Source: Acidisphaera sp. L21 (GTDB taxonomy: Bacteria; Pseudomonadota; Alphaproteobacteria; Acetobacterales; Acetobacteraceae). Taken from it: a stretch of DNA of 58,027 nucleotides. This document shows positions 7,869 through 17,135 of the stretch, one piece after another; position 1 is the first letter of the stretch, and every line of letters begins with the position of its first letter. The translations under genes were made by a program, and so were the position numbers. The notes below the pieces were generated by a model. It did no database searches. It was not told the DNA's origin and saw nothing but the letters and a program-made list of their open reading frames with translations. Location of the stretch: positions 1 through 58,027 of the forward strand of contig NZ_LMUY01000023.1 of NCBI RefSeq assembly GCF_009765685.1, written 5' to 3'.

Positions 7869-8716
7869 CGTCATATCCGGGCATGGCGACGCTGGCCGAT
7901 CGCTATGATGGCTTCATTCTCGACCTGTGGGGCGTCATCCATGATGGCGTGAACCCATACCCTGGCGCGGCCGATTGCCTGGCCCAGCTGCGCGATGCCG
8001 GCAAGCGCTGCGTGCTCCTCTCCAACGCCCCACGCCGCAACTTCGCCGCCGAAAAAATGTTACGCCGCATGGGGTTGGAGGGCGATCTTTACACCGGCGT
8101 GCTTACCTCGGGGGAGGCAGTGCACCTGGAACTGCAACGCCGCACCGACCCATGGTTCGCCGGCCTAGGCCGCCGCGTCTGGCACCTGGGGCCGGAGCGG
8201 GATCGCAACGTGATCGAAGGCCTGGACCTGGAACAGGTCGCCACCCCCGCCGAGGCGGATTTCGTGCTGAACACCGGCCCGGATGACCATCGCGGCCCCA
8301 CCAGCGTCGAACCGTTCGAGGAATTGCTGCAGGACTGCGCCCGTCACAGTCTGCCGATGATCTGCGCCAACCCCGATCTGGAAGTGATCCGCGGTGGCGT
8401 GCGCGTCATCTGTGCCGGCGCGCTGGGGGAGCGGTATCAGCAGATGGGCGGCACCGTTCGCTCCATCGGCAAGCCGGACCCGGTAATCTACGGCCCGGTG
8501 ATGGAAATGCTCGGCACGCCAAAGCACCGCACGATTGCCGTCGGCGACTCACTTCGCACCGACATCGCCGGTGCCGCCGCGGCCGGCATCGATTCCTGTT
8601 GGGTGCTCGGCGGCATCCATGGTGAGGCGCTCGGCGATGACCATGGCGCCGCCCAAGCGGAGGCGCACGCCGCTGGGCTCAGCCCCGTGGCAATCGTCCC
8701 CCGCTTCGTCTGGTAG
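7865..8716 (+). CDS. HAD-superfamily hydrolase, TIGR01459 (subclass IIA) type
   Basis: This 283-residue HAD-IIA phosphatase-like protein is of the TIGR01459 type common in Alphaproteobacteria. Motif I is DLWGVIHDG, giving the nucleophile Asp. Motif II is LLSNAPRR, and the C-terminal motifs are GKPDPVIYGPVME (Lys) and AVGDSLRTDIAGA (the acidic pair that holds magnesium). The capping region between them is of the class II type. Relatives include NagD-like nucleotide and sugar phosphatases; the natural substrate is unknown. It overlaps pyrD by 4 bp, suggesting a housekeeping role such as phosphate-ester repair in nucleotide metabolism, which is an inference. It converges on the YqgE gene with only 2 bp between stops. 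Confidence 0.88.
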   Translation: MTSYPGMATLADRYDGFILDLWGVIHDGVNPYPGAADCLAQLRDAGKRCVLLSNAPRRNFAAEKMLRRMGLEGDLYTGVLTSGEAVHLELQRRTDPWFAGLGRRVWHLGPERDRNVIEGLDLEQVATPAEADFVLNTGPDDHRGPTSVEPFEELLQDCARHSLPMICANPDLEVIRGGVRVICAGALGERYQQMGGTVRSIGKPDPVIYGPVMEMLGTPKHRTIAVGDSLRTDIAGAAAAGIDSCWVLGGIHGEALGDDHGAAQAEAHAAGLSPVAIVPRFVW

Positions 8717-8718
8717 AA

Positions 8719-9321
8719 TCAGGCGTGCCCGGCGACGCCCGATAGCAGCGCCGGGTCGATCCGCAGCATCGCGAAGGCGCGGCGCCATTTCGTCGGGTGG
8801 TCGTCGTCGAACATCAGATCCAGCGAGGCCGGGGCGGACAGCCAAGCGTTTTGCTGGATCTCCTCGTCCAACTGCCCGGCGCCCCAACTGGCATAACCCA
8901 GCGCCAGCAACCCCTCTCGCGGGCCTTCCCCGGCCGCAATCGCCTTGAGCACGTCGAGACTCGCGGTCAACGCCACCGCTTCGTCCACTTGCAGGCTGCC
9001 ATCGCCCGTCCAGTCCGCCGTGTGCAGCACGAAGCCGCGCGCGCCATCCACCGGGCCGCCATCGCACAGCGCGATCTGCCGCGCCGGCGGAGTAGGGACG
9101 ACGTCCAACTGCTTCAGCAGATCCTCGAACGTCGGGCTGGCCAGTGGACGGTTCACCACCAGGCCCATCGCCCCATCCTCGGTGTGCGCACACAGGTAGA
9201 TCACGCTATGGGCGAAGCGCGGATCCTCCATCGCCGGCATGGCAATCAGCAACTGACCGGTGAGCCGGGCGTCATCCGGCACGTGAGGCGTTTTGGGCGC
9301 AATCTGGGACATGGATGACAT
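8719..9321 (-). CDS. YqgE/AlgH family protein (UPF0301)
   Basis: This 200-residue protein has the hallmark UPF0301 features: LTGQLLIAMPAMEDPRFAHSVIYLCAH at the N-terminus, then GAMGLVVNRPL, a CDGGPVD motif, and a C-terminal GYASWGAGQLDEEIQQNAWL. AlgH in Pseudomonas is linked to alginate and quorum regulation, but the biochemical activity of the family remains unsettled, so I assign the family only. ATG at 9321 and ATG at 9312 are both possible starts; the first is listed. It is a single gene with the peroxiredoxin transcribed divergently, start to start about 130 bp apart. Confidence 0.92.
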   Translation of the reverse strand: MSSMSQIAPKTPHVPDDARLTGQLLIAMPAMEDPRFAHSVIYLCAHTEDGAMGLVVNRPLASPTFEDLLKQLDVVPTPPARQIALCDGGPVDGARGFVLHTADWTGDGSLQVDEAVALTASLDVLKAIAAGEGPREGLLALGYASWGAGQLDEEIQQNAWLSAPASLDLMFDDDHPTKWRRAFAMLRIDPALLSGVAGHA

Positions 9322-9449
9322 CTTGGCGCGGTTTTCGCCCGCTGCAATGACCCACGAGCCAGTTCAGCGCTGAATTGCCACGTTAACCTCCCCGGTGACA
9401 CGGGCGAGCCATGGCAGTAGCGTCCGCCCATCATGACGAGGGCCGGATA

Positions 9450-9932
9450 ATGACAATCAAGGTAGGCGACACGTTGCCGGAAATGAAGCTGATGACCGCC
9501 GGCCCGGACGGCCCGAAGGAGGAAAGCACCGCCTCCCTCTTTGGCGGCAAAAAGGTCGTGTTGTTCGCCGTACCCGGCGCTTTCACCCCGACCTGCAGCG
9601 CCAAGCACCTCCCCGGGTTCATCCAGCGCGTGCAGGATTTCACGGCCAAGGGCGTCGACTCGATCGTCTGCATGGCCGTTAACGATCCATTCGTCATGGG
9701 TGCCTGGGCCAAGGACCAGGGCGTCGATGGCAAGCTGGTGATGCTCGCCGACGGCTCCGCCGCGCTCACCAAGGCGATGGGCCTGGAACTGGACCTCACC
9801 GCCCGCGGCCTCGGCGTTCGCAGCCAACGCTTCGCCCTGGTGGTCGACGACAAGAAAGTCACCCATCTTTCCATCGAGGCGCCGGGCGATTTCGACGTCA
9901 GCCGCGCCGAATCGGTCCTCGAGCTGCTTTAG
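9450..9932 (+). CDS. Peroxiredoxin, Prx5 type
   Basis: This 160-residue thiol peroxidase reduces hydrogen peroxide or organic hydroperoxides in the cytosol. The peroxidatic cysteine lies in the Prx5 signature GAFTPTCSAKHLPGF; a resolving cysteine is not obvious apart from the VCMAVNDPF cysteine, which suggests 1-Cys or glutathione/glutaredoxin-linked chemistry. The N-terminus (MTIKVGDTLPEMKL) is the normal family start, and ATG 9450 gives it. Its stop codon overlaps the stop of the convergent ABC ATPase gene (TTAG, 9929-9932), so the two transcripts are antisense at their ends. Confidence 0.93.
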   Translation: MTIKVGDTLPEMKLMTAGPDGPKEESTASLFGGKKVVLFAVPGAFTPTCSAKHLPGFIQRVQDFTAKGVDSIVCMAVNDPFVMGAWAKDQGVDGKLVMLADGSAALTKAMGLELDLTARGLGVRSQRFALVVDDKKVTHLSIEAPGDFDVSRAESVLELL

Positions 9933-10906
9933 CCACCCACCCCGGTCAGGTGGCACGCCACGAAGTGACCCGGTTGCGGCTGGGTCAGCGTCGGCTCCAC
10001 CGCCCGGCAGACCTCCATGACGTGCCGGCAGCGCGGATGAAACCGGCAGCCGGCCGGCATAGCGAGCGCGGACGGCACGTCCCCCGGCGCCCGCGGCGGC
10101 CGCACCCGGCCGGGTCGCACCGCCGGGGCAGCGGCGATCAGTGCCTCGGTATAGGGGTGCAGCGCGTTGGCGTAGATCGCCCGCTTGTCCGCCACTTCCA
10201 CCACCCGGCCCAGATACATCACCGCCACCCGGTCGGAGATGTGCTTCACCACCGCCAGGTCATGCGCGATGAACAGGTAAGTCAGCCCCAGTTCCGCCTG
10301 CAGATCCTGCAGCAGGTTCACGATCCCCGCCTGCACCGACACGTCCAGCGCCGACACCGGTTCGTCCAACACCAGGAAACGCGGCTTCAGGATCAGCGCC
10401 CGGGCAATGCCGACGCGCTGCCGCTGGCCGCCGCTGAATTCGTGCGGAAAGCGTCGAGCGGCCCTGGCGGGCAGCCCCACCTGTTCCAGCATCGCCGCCA
10501 CCTTCGCCCGCGCTGCCGCGTCTGCCTTGGCGCCATGGATCAGCAGCGGCTCCATCACGATGCTCTCCACGCTCATGCGCGGGTTTAGCGAGCCGAACGG
10601 GTCCTGGAACACGATCTGCATCGACCGCCGCAACCGCAGCAGATCGGCGCCGCGCATCGCCGTGACATCCTGCCCCTCGAACAGCAAATCGCCCGAGGTC
10701 GGCGGGTTCAGCTTCACCAGCATCCGCCCGAGCGTAGACTTGCCGCAGCCAGACTCGCCCACCAATCCCAGCGTTTCGCCGGACGCGACGGACAAATTCA
10801 CCTCGTCCACCGCCCGTAACGGGGTGAACTTCCGCCGCAAGATCCCGCCCGTCCGCACCGCATAATGGCGCGACAGCATGCGGGCTTCGACCAAAGGCGT
10901 GCTCAC
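9929..10906 (-). CDS. Peptide/nickel-type ABC transporter ATP-binding protein (DppF-like)
   Basis: This is the second of two ATPases powering a five-gene oligopeptide/dipeptide/nickel importer. The 325-residue protein has Walker [10 protein letters not shown], the ABC signature SGGQRQR, Walker B FLVLDEP and the C-terminal oligo_HPY region ([14 protein letters not shown]), which carries the cysteines common to this ATPase family. The GTG start at 10906 overlaps the stop of the preceding ATPase gene by 4 bp (GTGA), which fixes the start and implies translational coupling. It is the last gene of the operon. The substrate is unknown. Confidence 0.92.
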   Translation of the reverse strand: MSTPLVEARMLSRHYAVRTGGILRRKFTPLRAVDEVNLSVASGETLGLVGESGCGKSTLGRMLVKLNPPTSGDLLFEGQDVTAMRGADLLRLRRSMQIVFQDPFGSLNPRMSVESIVMEPLLIHGAKADAAARAKVAAMLEQVGLPARAARRFPHEFSGGQRQRVGIARALILKPRFLVLDEPVSALDVSVQAGIVNLLQDLQAELGLTYLFIAHDLAVVKHISDRVAVMYLGRVVEVADKRAIYANALHPYTEALIAAAPAVRPGRVRPPRAPGDVPSALAMPAGCRFHPRCRHVMEVCRAVEPTLTQPQPGHFVACHLTGVGG

Positions 10907-11874
10907 GCGGTCTCTCCCACGCGGATGCAAGCAGCCTCGTGCCCGGCGCCGATTGGCAACAACGGCGGAATGGCGGCCTCGCAGCGTGGAAGACGCAACT
11001 CGCAACGCGGCGCAAACCGGCACCCGGGCGGCCGCCGCGCCGGATCGGGCAGGGAGCCCGGGATCGCCTTGAGCCGATGTAAATCCTCATCCAGCGAGGG
11101 CACGCAGGCTAGCAACCCGCGCGTATACGGATGCGCCGGCCCATCGAACAGCGTGGTCGCGGCCGATTGCTCCACCACCCGGCCGGAATACATCACCAGC
11201 ACCCGGTCCGCGGTTTCCGCCACCACGCCCATATTGTGGGTGATCAGCATGACGCCCATCCCACGCTCCGCCCGCAATTCCAGCAGCAGATCCAGGATCT
11301 GCGCCTGGATGGTCACGTCCAGCGCCGTCGTCGGCTCGTCCGCGATCAGCAGGCGCGGGTTGCAGGCCAGCGCGATCGCGATCATCACCCGTTGCCGCTG
11401 CCCGCCGCTCATCTGGTGTGGATAATCGTGCAGCCGGCGCGCGGCGGAGGGAATGCCGACCCGGTCCAACAATGCAATCGCCCGGGCGCGTCGTGCCGCC
11501 GGGCCCAATCGCTCGTGCGCGCGGATCATCTCGCTGATCTGGTCGCCAATGGTGAACACTGGGTTCAGCGAGGACATCGGCTCCTGAAACACCATCCCGA
11601 TCCCCGGGCCACGCAGCCGGCGCAATTGCCGTTCCGATCGGGTCAGCAGATCCACGCCCTCGAACACGATCCGCCCGGCCACCACCCTCGCCGGCGGCCG
11701 CGGCAGCAGCCCCATGATCGCCAACGCGGTGACGCTCTTTCCACTGCCGCTCTCGCCCACGATCCCCAGGATTTCACCCGGCGCGATCGAGAGATCGATC
11801 GACTCCACGGCATTGATCGGGCCGCGCCCCGTCGCGAACGCAACGGTCAGCCCTTCGACGGATAACAGGCTCAT
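10903..11874 (-). CDS. Peptide/nickel-type ABC transporter ATP-binding protein (DppD-like)
   Basis: This is the first ATPase of the importer, 323 residues. Walker A is GESGSGKS, the signature is MSGGQRQRV and Walker B is [12 protein letters not shown], followed by the H-loop THNMGVV. The C-terminal [14 protein letters not shown] is the oligo_HPY cysteine cluster. ATG 11874 overlaps the upstream permease stop by 4 bp (ATGA), and its own stop overlaps the start of the DppF-like gene. These junctions point to tightly coupled synthesis of the permease and both ATPases at equal stoichiometry. Confidence 0.93.
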   Translation of the reverse strand: MSLLSVEGLTVAFATGRGPINAVESIDLSIAPGEILGIVGESGSGKSVTALAIMGLLPRPPARVVAGRIVFEGVDLLTRSERQLRRLRGPGIGMVFQEPMSSLNPVFTIGDQISEMIRAHERLGPAARRARAIALLDRVGIPSAARRLHDYPHQMSGGQRQRVMIAIALACNPRLLIADEPTTALDVTIQAQILDLLLELRAERGMGVMLITHNMGVVAETADRVLVMYSGRVVEQSAATTLFDGPAHPYTRGLLACVPSLDEDLHRLKAIPGSLPDPARRPPGCRFAPRCELRLPRCEAAIPPLLPIGAGHEAACIRVGETA

Positions 11875-12746
11875 GGTTGGATGCGCAGCCTCGGGTCCAG
11901 CACGTCGCGCAGCCCATCCCCCAGCAGGTTCAGCCCCAGCACCGTCAGCATCAACGCGACGCCGGGTATGGTGATGATCCAGGGCGCGTCGGTCAGATAC
12001 TGGCGGCCATCGGCCATGATGTTGCCCCAGGTCGGCGTCGGTGGCACGGCACCCAGCCCAAGAAAGGACAAGGTCGCCTCCGTCAGCACCGCGTAGGCGA
12101 ACAGGAATGACAGCTGAACGATCAGCGGCGCCAGAGCGTTCGGCATGATGTGGCGGGATAGGATTCGCCAATGCCCGGCGCCCGCCGCCACCGCCGCCTG
12201 CACATACTCCATCTCCCGCAGCACGATCACGCTGGCCCGCACGATCCGCGCGGTCCGCGGAATATAGACGATCGACAGCGCGATGATCACGTTCAGCACG
12301 CTGGACCCGAGCGCGGCGGTAATCCCGATCGCCAGCAGCACCGCGGGGAACGCCATCATGGCGTCGTTCAACCCCATGATGAGTTTGTCCAGCAATCGCA
12401 CATACCCAGCCAGCGCCCCGATGATCGTGCCGAACACCGCATTCAACGCCACCACCGACACGCCGATGATCATGGAAAGCTGCGCGCCCCACAGCGTGCG
12501 TGACCACAGCGACCGGCCCAGATTATCGGTGCCGAACAGGAAATCCGCCGAGGGCGGTTTGAACCGCGTCCGCATCCCGATCTTCGACGGATCCACCCCG
12601 GCCGCCCATGGCGCCGCCAGCCCAGCGATCAGCACGATCCCAAATAACACCAGACCCGTCACGAACAGCCGGTGATGCATCAGCCGCACCAGCGTGTCGC
12701 GCCAGGGACGGGACGGCGCTTCGTCATCATCTTCGATCGTGCTCAC
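11871..12746 (-). CDS. ABC transporter permease (DppC-like)
   Basis: This 291-residue inner-membrane permease of the oligopeptide family has about six transmembrane helices. It has an N-terminal cytoplasmic segment (RPWRDTLVRLMHHRLF) followed by a hydrophobic helix, the FLFGTDNLGRS motif typical of DppC/OppC, and the EAA coupling loop around QAAVAAGAGHWRILSRHIMPNALAPL, which contacts the ATPases. I chose the GTG at 12746, which gives a normal length and begins 1 bp after the DppB-like stop. It heterodimerises with the DppB-like permease to form the channel. Confidence 0.92.
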   Translation of the reverse strand: MSTIEDDDEAPSRPWRDTLVRLMHHRLFVTGLVLFGIVLIAGLAAPWAAGVDPSKIGMRTRFKPPSADFLFGTDNLGRSLWSRTLWGAQLSMIIGVSVVALNAVFGTIIGALAGYVRLLDKLIMGLNDAMMAFPAVLLAIGITAALGSSVLNVIIALSIVYIPRTARIVRASVIVLREMEYVQAAVAAGAGHWRILSRHIMPNALAPLIVQLSFLFAYAVLTEATLSFLGLGAVPPTPTWGNIMADGRQYLTDAPWIITIPGVALMLTVLGLNLLGDGLRDVLDPRLRIQP

Positions 12747-12747
12747 G

Positions 12748-13695
12748 CTAGCCACCCAACCGCACCCGCGGATCCATCGCGGCATATGCGACGTCGACTG
12801 CGATATTCACCAGCACCAGCACCGTCGTCAGCACCAACAACCCGCCTTGCACCAGGGGATAATCCCGGTTCAGCACCGCCTGCGTCAGCAACTGCCCGAT
12901 CCCCGGCACCGAAAAGATTGTCTCGATCACCACCGAGCCGGACAGCAGCAGACTGATCGCAATGCCCACCACCGTCGTAATCGGGATCATCGCATTCGCC
13001 AGCGCATGCTTGCCCACCACGCTCATGCCCGACAGCCCCTTCGCGCGCGCCGTACGCACGTAATCCTGCCGCAGCACCTCCAGCATGGTGGACCGCGTGA
13101 TCCGCGCCAGCAGCCCCACCTGCAACAGCGCCAGCGACACGGCCGGCAGCGTCGCGGCACGCAGCCAGCCAAGCGGGCTGTCGATGAAGTTCACGTAGCC
13201 GCCACTCGGCAGCCAACCGAAATGCACCGCGAACACCAGCACCATCAGTGGTGCGAAAAAGAACGACGGCATGGAGATGCCGATCATCGCCCCGATCATC
13301 GCCGCCTGGTCCACGATGGTATTCTGCTTCAGTGCCGCCAATACCCCGCCCGCAACCCCGATCAGCAGCGTCAGCACCAGCCCATACAGCGACAGCGACA
13401 ACGTGACCGGCAGACGCTGCAAAATCGCCTCCAGCACGTCCTGACCCAGCAGCAGTGAGCGCCCGAGATTGCCGTGCAGCAGCCCCGCATACCAATGCAC
13501 CAACTGCCCCAATAGCGGCTGGTCCAGCCCCAGATCGCTGCGGATCTGCGCCACGTCCTGCGGTGTGGCGGACAACCCCGCCATTACCACCGCAGGATCA
13601 CCCGGGATCAGGTGCAGGATTGCGAACGTGATCAGGCTCACCAACAGCAAGGTCGGGATCGCGCCCAATAGCCGGGCGACGACGACACCGATCAC
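12748..13695 (-). CDS. ABC transporter permease (DppB-like)
   Basis: This 315-residue permease of the DppB/OppB type has the N-terminal transmembrane helix LLGAIPTLLLVSLITFAI, the conserved periplasmic LIPGDPA motif and the LGLDQPLLGQLVHWYAGLLHGNLGRS block. A later EAA loop (YVRTARAKGLS..VVGKHALANAMIP) binds the ATPases. The sequence is full length with about six membrane spans. It lies 7 bp after the solute-binding protein gene and immediately before the DppC-like gene, the standard family order. Confidence 0.93.
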   Translation of the reverse strand: MIGVVVARLLGAIPTLLLVSLITFAILHLIPGDPAVVMAGLSATPQDVAQIRSDLGLDQPLLGQLVHWYAGLLHGNLGRSLLLGQDVLEAILQRLPVTLSLSLYGLVLTLLIGVAGGVLAALKQNTIVDQAAMIGAMIGISMPSFFFAPLMVLVFAVHFGWLPSGGYVNFIDSPLGWLRAATLPAVSLALLQVGLLARITRSTMLEVLRQDYVRTARAKGLSGMSVVGKHALANAMIPITTVVGIAISLLLSGSVVIETIFSVPGIGQLLTQAVLNRDYPLVQGGLLVLTTVLVLVNIAVDVAYAAMDPRVRLGG

Positions 13696-13702
13696 GCCGC
13701 GA

Positions 13703-15259
13703 TCACTCGACCCATACGTTGGCGAAGCGCGGAATGCGGAACGGCACGAAACCCTTCACGTTGGAGCGGACTGCCTGCACCTTGGTGAGGCTGCCGAAGG
13801 GCACGGCATAGGCGCGTTCCAGCACCAGCGCCTGAAGCTTCACGAACGCATCCTGCCGCCCGGCTTCGTCCGGCAGATTGTTCATGTCGTTCCACAGTTT
13901 CACCACATCCGGATCATCCTTCCCTGCATCGGGGCGGTAGCTGGCGTTCGGCGGCGCGAAGAATGCCATGGTGGACAGCGCGCCCAGTGCGGGCTGCGTG
14001 CCCCAACCGGTGTGGAAGTAATTCCAGCCCGTATCGCCCCGCAGATACATCTGGATCGATGTCGGCCAGTCCACCACCTTGATCTCGGCGTTGATCCCGA
14101 CGGCCTTCATCTCCTCCGCCTGCACCACGGCGGCGTTGTACATGGAGGTATAGTCTTTGTTCGTCAGGATCGTGACCGGCTCACCCTTGTAGCCAGCCTT
14201 CGCCAGCAGCGCCTTGGCCTTTGCCGGGTCGTGCTGGTTGTAGGTTTCCTTGCCGGCATCGGTGTAGCCGGGGCGGCCCGGGAATTGGAAGCCGACGTTC
14301 AGCTTGTAATTGCCGTCGGTCGCGGCATCCATGATCTCGTCCATATTCAGCGCGGCCTGCACGGCCTGGCGGAAATAGACGTTATCGGTCGGCGGCTTCT
14401 GCACGTTCGGCAGCGTGATCTGGATCCACCAATTCGCCAGCGGCAGCAGGGTGATGTCCTTGTTCTTCTTCAGATCGGCGAGGTTCGTGGCAGGCACATC
14501 CTCCACCGCCTGCAATTCGCCCGTTTGCAGCCCGGCAACGCGCGCACCCGGCTCCGTCACGATCCGCACCGTCACGGTGTCCAGGCACGCGACCTTGTAG
14601 CCGCCGAAGCCGCTGCGCTGCTCGTAATGCGTGTTGGGGGAATAGGCATCGAACCGCTTCAGCCGCACGAAACCGCCGGGCACGAACTCGTCCAGCATGA
14701 ACGGCCCGGTGCCGATCGTATGCAGGCGCAGCGCCGGATCGTCCTTGAACTCCGCCGGGAAGATCACGATCGGCACGCTGAACGACGACATGCTTTCCAG
14801 GAACGTCGGCTGCGCCTGCTTCATGTGGATCACGAACGTGTCCGCGTCCGGCGCATCCCATTTGTCGACGTTCGCGAGGTTGGACCGCTCCAACCCGACC
14901 TTGCTGTAGCGATCGAACGAGGCGACCACGTCGGCCGAGGTCAGCAGCTTGCCGTTGTGGAAATGCACGCCGCTGCGCAGCTTGAACGTGTAGGTCAGCT
15001 TGTCCGGCGACTCGGTCCAGCTATCGGCCAGGTCGCCGATAGTCTGGTTGTCCTCGCTGCGGGTCAGCAGCGCCTCGAAAATATTCATCGCCACGTTGCG
15101 GGTGGAAATGGTGTTCGACGCCTGCTGGTCCAGGCTGTTGAGGTTCGCCTCCTGCCCAAACACCATCGTGCCGCCCTTCTTGGGGCAGGCAAACGGTGCG
15201 GCGGAGGCGGTGCCGATGGAGGCCACGGCGGTGAGAAGGAGGATTGCGCTTCGTGTCAT
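13703..15259 (-). CDS. ABC transporter solute-binding protein, family 5 (DppA-like)
   Basis: This is the periplasmic substrate receptor for the importer, 518 residues. A signal peptide (MTRSAILLLTAVASIGTASA, residues 1-20) precedes the mature chain. Family 5 features are GGTMVFGQEANLNSLDQ near the N-terminus, the LADSWTESPDKLTYTFKLRSGVHFHNG block, and the RQAVQAALNMDEIM helix in the middle. The family binds peptides, nickel-chelates or other oligomers; specificity is not readable here. The ATG at 15259 gives a proper signal peptide; 15 more codons upstream are open but have no ribosome site. It is the first gene of the five-gene importer operon. Confidence 0.93.
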   Translation of the reverse strand: MTRSAILLLTAVASIGTASAAPFACPKKGGTMVFGQEANLNSLDQQASNTISTRNVAMNIFEALLTRSEDNQTIGDLADSWTESPDKLTYTFKLRSGVHFHNGKLLTSADVVASFDRYSKVGLERSNLANVDKWDAPDADTFVIHMKQAQPTFLESMSSFSVPIVIFPAEFKDDPALRLHTIGTGPFMLDEFVPGGFVRLKRFDAYSPNTHYEQRSGFGGYKVACLDTVTVRIVTEPGARVAGLQTGELQAVEDVPATNLADLKKNKDITLLPLANWWIQITLPNVQKPPTDNVYFRQAVQAALNMDEIMDAATDGNYKLNVGFQFPGRPGYTDAGKETYNQHDPAKAKALLAKAGYKGEPVTILTNKDYTSMYNAAVVQAEEMKAVGINAEIKVVDWPTSIQMYLRGDTGWNYFHTGWGTQPALGALSTMAFFAPPNASYRPDAGKDDPDVVKLWNDMNNLPDEAGRQDAFVKLQALVLERAYAVPFGSLTKVQAVRSNVKGFVPFRIPRFANVWVE

Positions 15260-15335
15260 GCCGCGAGCCTTGCAATTGTCATGCAACGAAGCTGCACATG
15301 CCAATCGCTACGCCGTCAAGACACCAGCATTGCCC

Positions 15336-16085
15336 TTATGCCGCGTCGAGGAACGGCCCCACCGTCGCATTGAACGCCGCCGGTTGTTCCGCATGCAGCC
15401 AATGCCCGGCATCTTTGATGGCCACGAACCGCACTGCTGGAAACAGCGCGCGGATGCGCGGATGCTGCTCTGGCTGCACGTAATCCGACCGTGCGCCAGT
15501 GACGAACAACGTCGGCCCGGCATAGCTGCTCGTCTCGTCACCCCAACTTTCGATCCGTGGCAGCGATTCGACGATTTCCGCCAGCCCCACACGCCATCCG
15601 ACGCCTGGCTTGAAGTTGTGCAGCAGGAACGAGCGGATCGCCGGATCCGGCACATCCGGCGCCAATTGCGCGTCCGCCGCGCTGCGCGACGCCGCTGCTG
15701 GCACGCCCATCATCGCCCGCGCGAAGGCGCCGAAATGCGACGGGTAGGACACCGGCGCGATATCCGCCACCACCAGCCGCGTCACGCGTTCCGGCGCGGA
15801 CAGGGCAAGGCGCATCGCCACCTTGCCCCCCATCGAATGCCCCAGCACCGCCGCGGACGACAGCCCCAGCGAGTCCATCGTCTCCGCCACGTCCTCTGCC
15901 ATCGCCTCGTAGCTCATGCCCGGTGCGTGCAGGCTGTCGCCGTGGTTGCGCATGTCCATGGAGATGACGTGGTGCCGATCGATCAGTCCGCGGGCAATGA
16001 AGCCCAAATTGCGGGCGGATCCGAACAAACCGTGCAGCAGAACCACCGGGCTACCCTGCCCGGCATCGCGGGTGGCAAGCAGCAT
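15336..16085 (-). CDS. Alpha/beta hydrolase, YbfF-like esterase
   Basis: This 249-residue alpha/beta hydrolase has the oxyanion HG (VVLLHGLFGS), the MRNHGDS loop, the nucleophile elbow GHSMGG (Ser84) and the catalytic His in KDAGHWLHAEQP near the C-terminus. The acid is probably the Asp of GARSDYV. The pattern matches the YbfF/EC-3.1 esterase group, which hydrolyses short acyl esters and thioesters, but the true substrate is unknown. The start at ATG 16085 lies 4 bp after the quinone oxidoreductase stop, and this spacing supports it over a longer reading into the neighbour. It is likely in one transcript with the gene above. Confidence 0.87.
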   Translation of the reverse strand: MLLATRDAGQGSPVVLLHGLFGSARNLGFIARGLIDRHHVISMDMRNHGDSLHAPGMSYEAMAEDVAETMDSLGLSSAAVLGHSMGGKVAMRLALSAPERVTRLVVADIAPVSYPSHFGAFARAMMGVPAAASRSAADAQLAPDVPDPAIRSFLLHNFKPGVGWRVGLAEIVESLPRIESWGDETSSYAGPTLFVTGARSDYVQPEQHPRIRALFPAVRFVAIKDAGHWLHAEQPAAFNATVGPFLDAA

Positions 16086-16089
16086 CCGA

Positions 16090-17085
16090 TCAAACCGTGA
16101 GCATGATTTTGCCGATATGCGCACTGCTTTCCATCAGGGCATGCGCCGCCGGAGCCTCCGCCAACGGGAACGTCGCGTGGATCACCGGTGCAACGCTGCC
16201 ATCCTCCAGCTTCGGCCATGCCTTTGTCAGCAGTTCCTGCGCGATGGCGCCCTTCTGCGCAGCAGTGCGCGGCCGCATCGTGGAACCGGTGATCGTCAGC
16301 CGCCGGGTCATCACCGTGGTCAGGTCGAATTTGTCGACCTTCGGCCCGCCCAAAAACGCGATGAGCACCAGTCGCCCATCCATGGCCAGGCATCGCAAAT
16401 TCTGCTGCGCATAGGGGCCGCCGACCAGGTCCAGCACGACGTCGACGCCCGCCCCGCTCGTCAGTTCCTTGATGCTGACGGCGAAATCAGCCTCTGTGTA
16501 ATTGATCGCCGCATCCGCCCCCAATTTCACGCAAGCCGCGCATTTCTCCGCCGACCCAGCGGTGACATAGACGCGGGCGCCGAACGCCTTGGCCAATTGG
16601 ATCGCCGTCGTGCCGATGCCGCTGCTGCCGCCATGGATCAGCACGGATTCGCCGGCCGACAATCTGCCGATGTCGAACATATTGGCCCAGACGGTGAAGA
16701 AATTCTCCGGCAGCGCCGCGGCACGCACCGCATCGTAGCCCTTCGGCCAGGGCAAGCATTGCGTGGCCGGCACGGCGCAATACTCGGCATAGCCGCCGCC
16801 ATTGGCCAGGGCGCAAACCTTCTCCCCGATCGGCGTCGTCACGCCCGGTCCAACGGCCACCACCTCGCCAGCAACCTCCAGTCCCAGATGCGGGCTGGCG
16901 CCGGGCGGCGGCGGATACAATCCCTTACGCTGCTGCACGTCCGGCCGGTTCACCCCGGCGGCAGCGACGTGGATCAGAACCTCGCCCTCGCGCAGTGTAG
17001 GCAACGGTCCCTGCGACACCGTCATCGACTCCGGGCCGCCCGGTTCCGCCACCTCGATGAATCGCATGGTCTGGGGCAGGGTCAT
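16090..17085 (-). CDS. NAD(P)H-quinone oxidoreductase, PIG3-like zinc-independent MDR
   Basis: This 331-residue medium-chain reductase of the quinone oxidoreductase/PIG3 group lacks the structural zinc cysteines. Visible features are VAAAGVNRPDVQQRKG at the catalytic domain, HLGLEVAGEV, and the nucleotide-binding HGGSSGIGTTAIQLAKAFG fingerprint in the Rossmann domain. The family reduces quinones and alpha,beta-unsaturated carbonyls with NADPH. It is immediately followed by the esterase gene on the same strand. It probably has its own promoter in the 50-bp gap to the SDR gene at 17136. Confidence 0.9.
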   Translation of the reverse strand: MTLPQTMRFIEVAEPGGPESMTVSQGPLPTLREGEVLIHVAAAGVNRPDVQQRKGLYPPPPGASPHLGLEVAGEVVAVGPGVTTPIGEKVCALANGGGYAEYCAVPATQCLPWPKGYDAVRAAALPENFFTVWANMFDIGRLSAGESVLIHGGSSGIGTTAIQLAKAFGARVYVTAGSAEKCAACVKLGADAAINYTEADFAVSIKELTSGAGVDVVLDLVGGPYAQQNLRCLAMDGRLVLIAFLGGPKVDKFDLTTVMTRRLTITGSTMRPRTAAQKGAIAQELLTKAWPKLEDGSVAPVIHATFPLAEAPAAHALMESSAHIGKIMLTV

Positions 17086-17135
17086 GGCGGGCTCCGGTTT
17101 CCTTTGCCGTTATCTCGGCAGCCTAGTGGTCCGCG

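Noticed and set aside
13469-15373. 634-codon open frame on the forward strand opposite the DppA-like gene
   Set aside because: It mirrors a clear receptor gene with signal peptide. The product is Arg/His/Gln-rich with no domain, as expected for antisense frames in high-G+C DNA.
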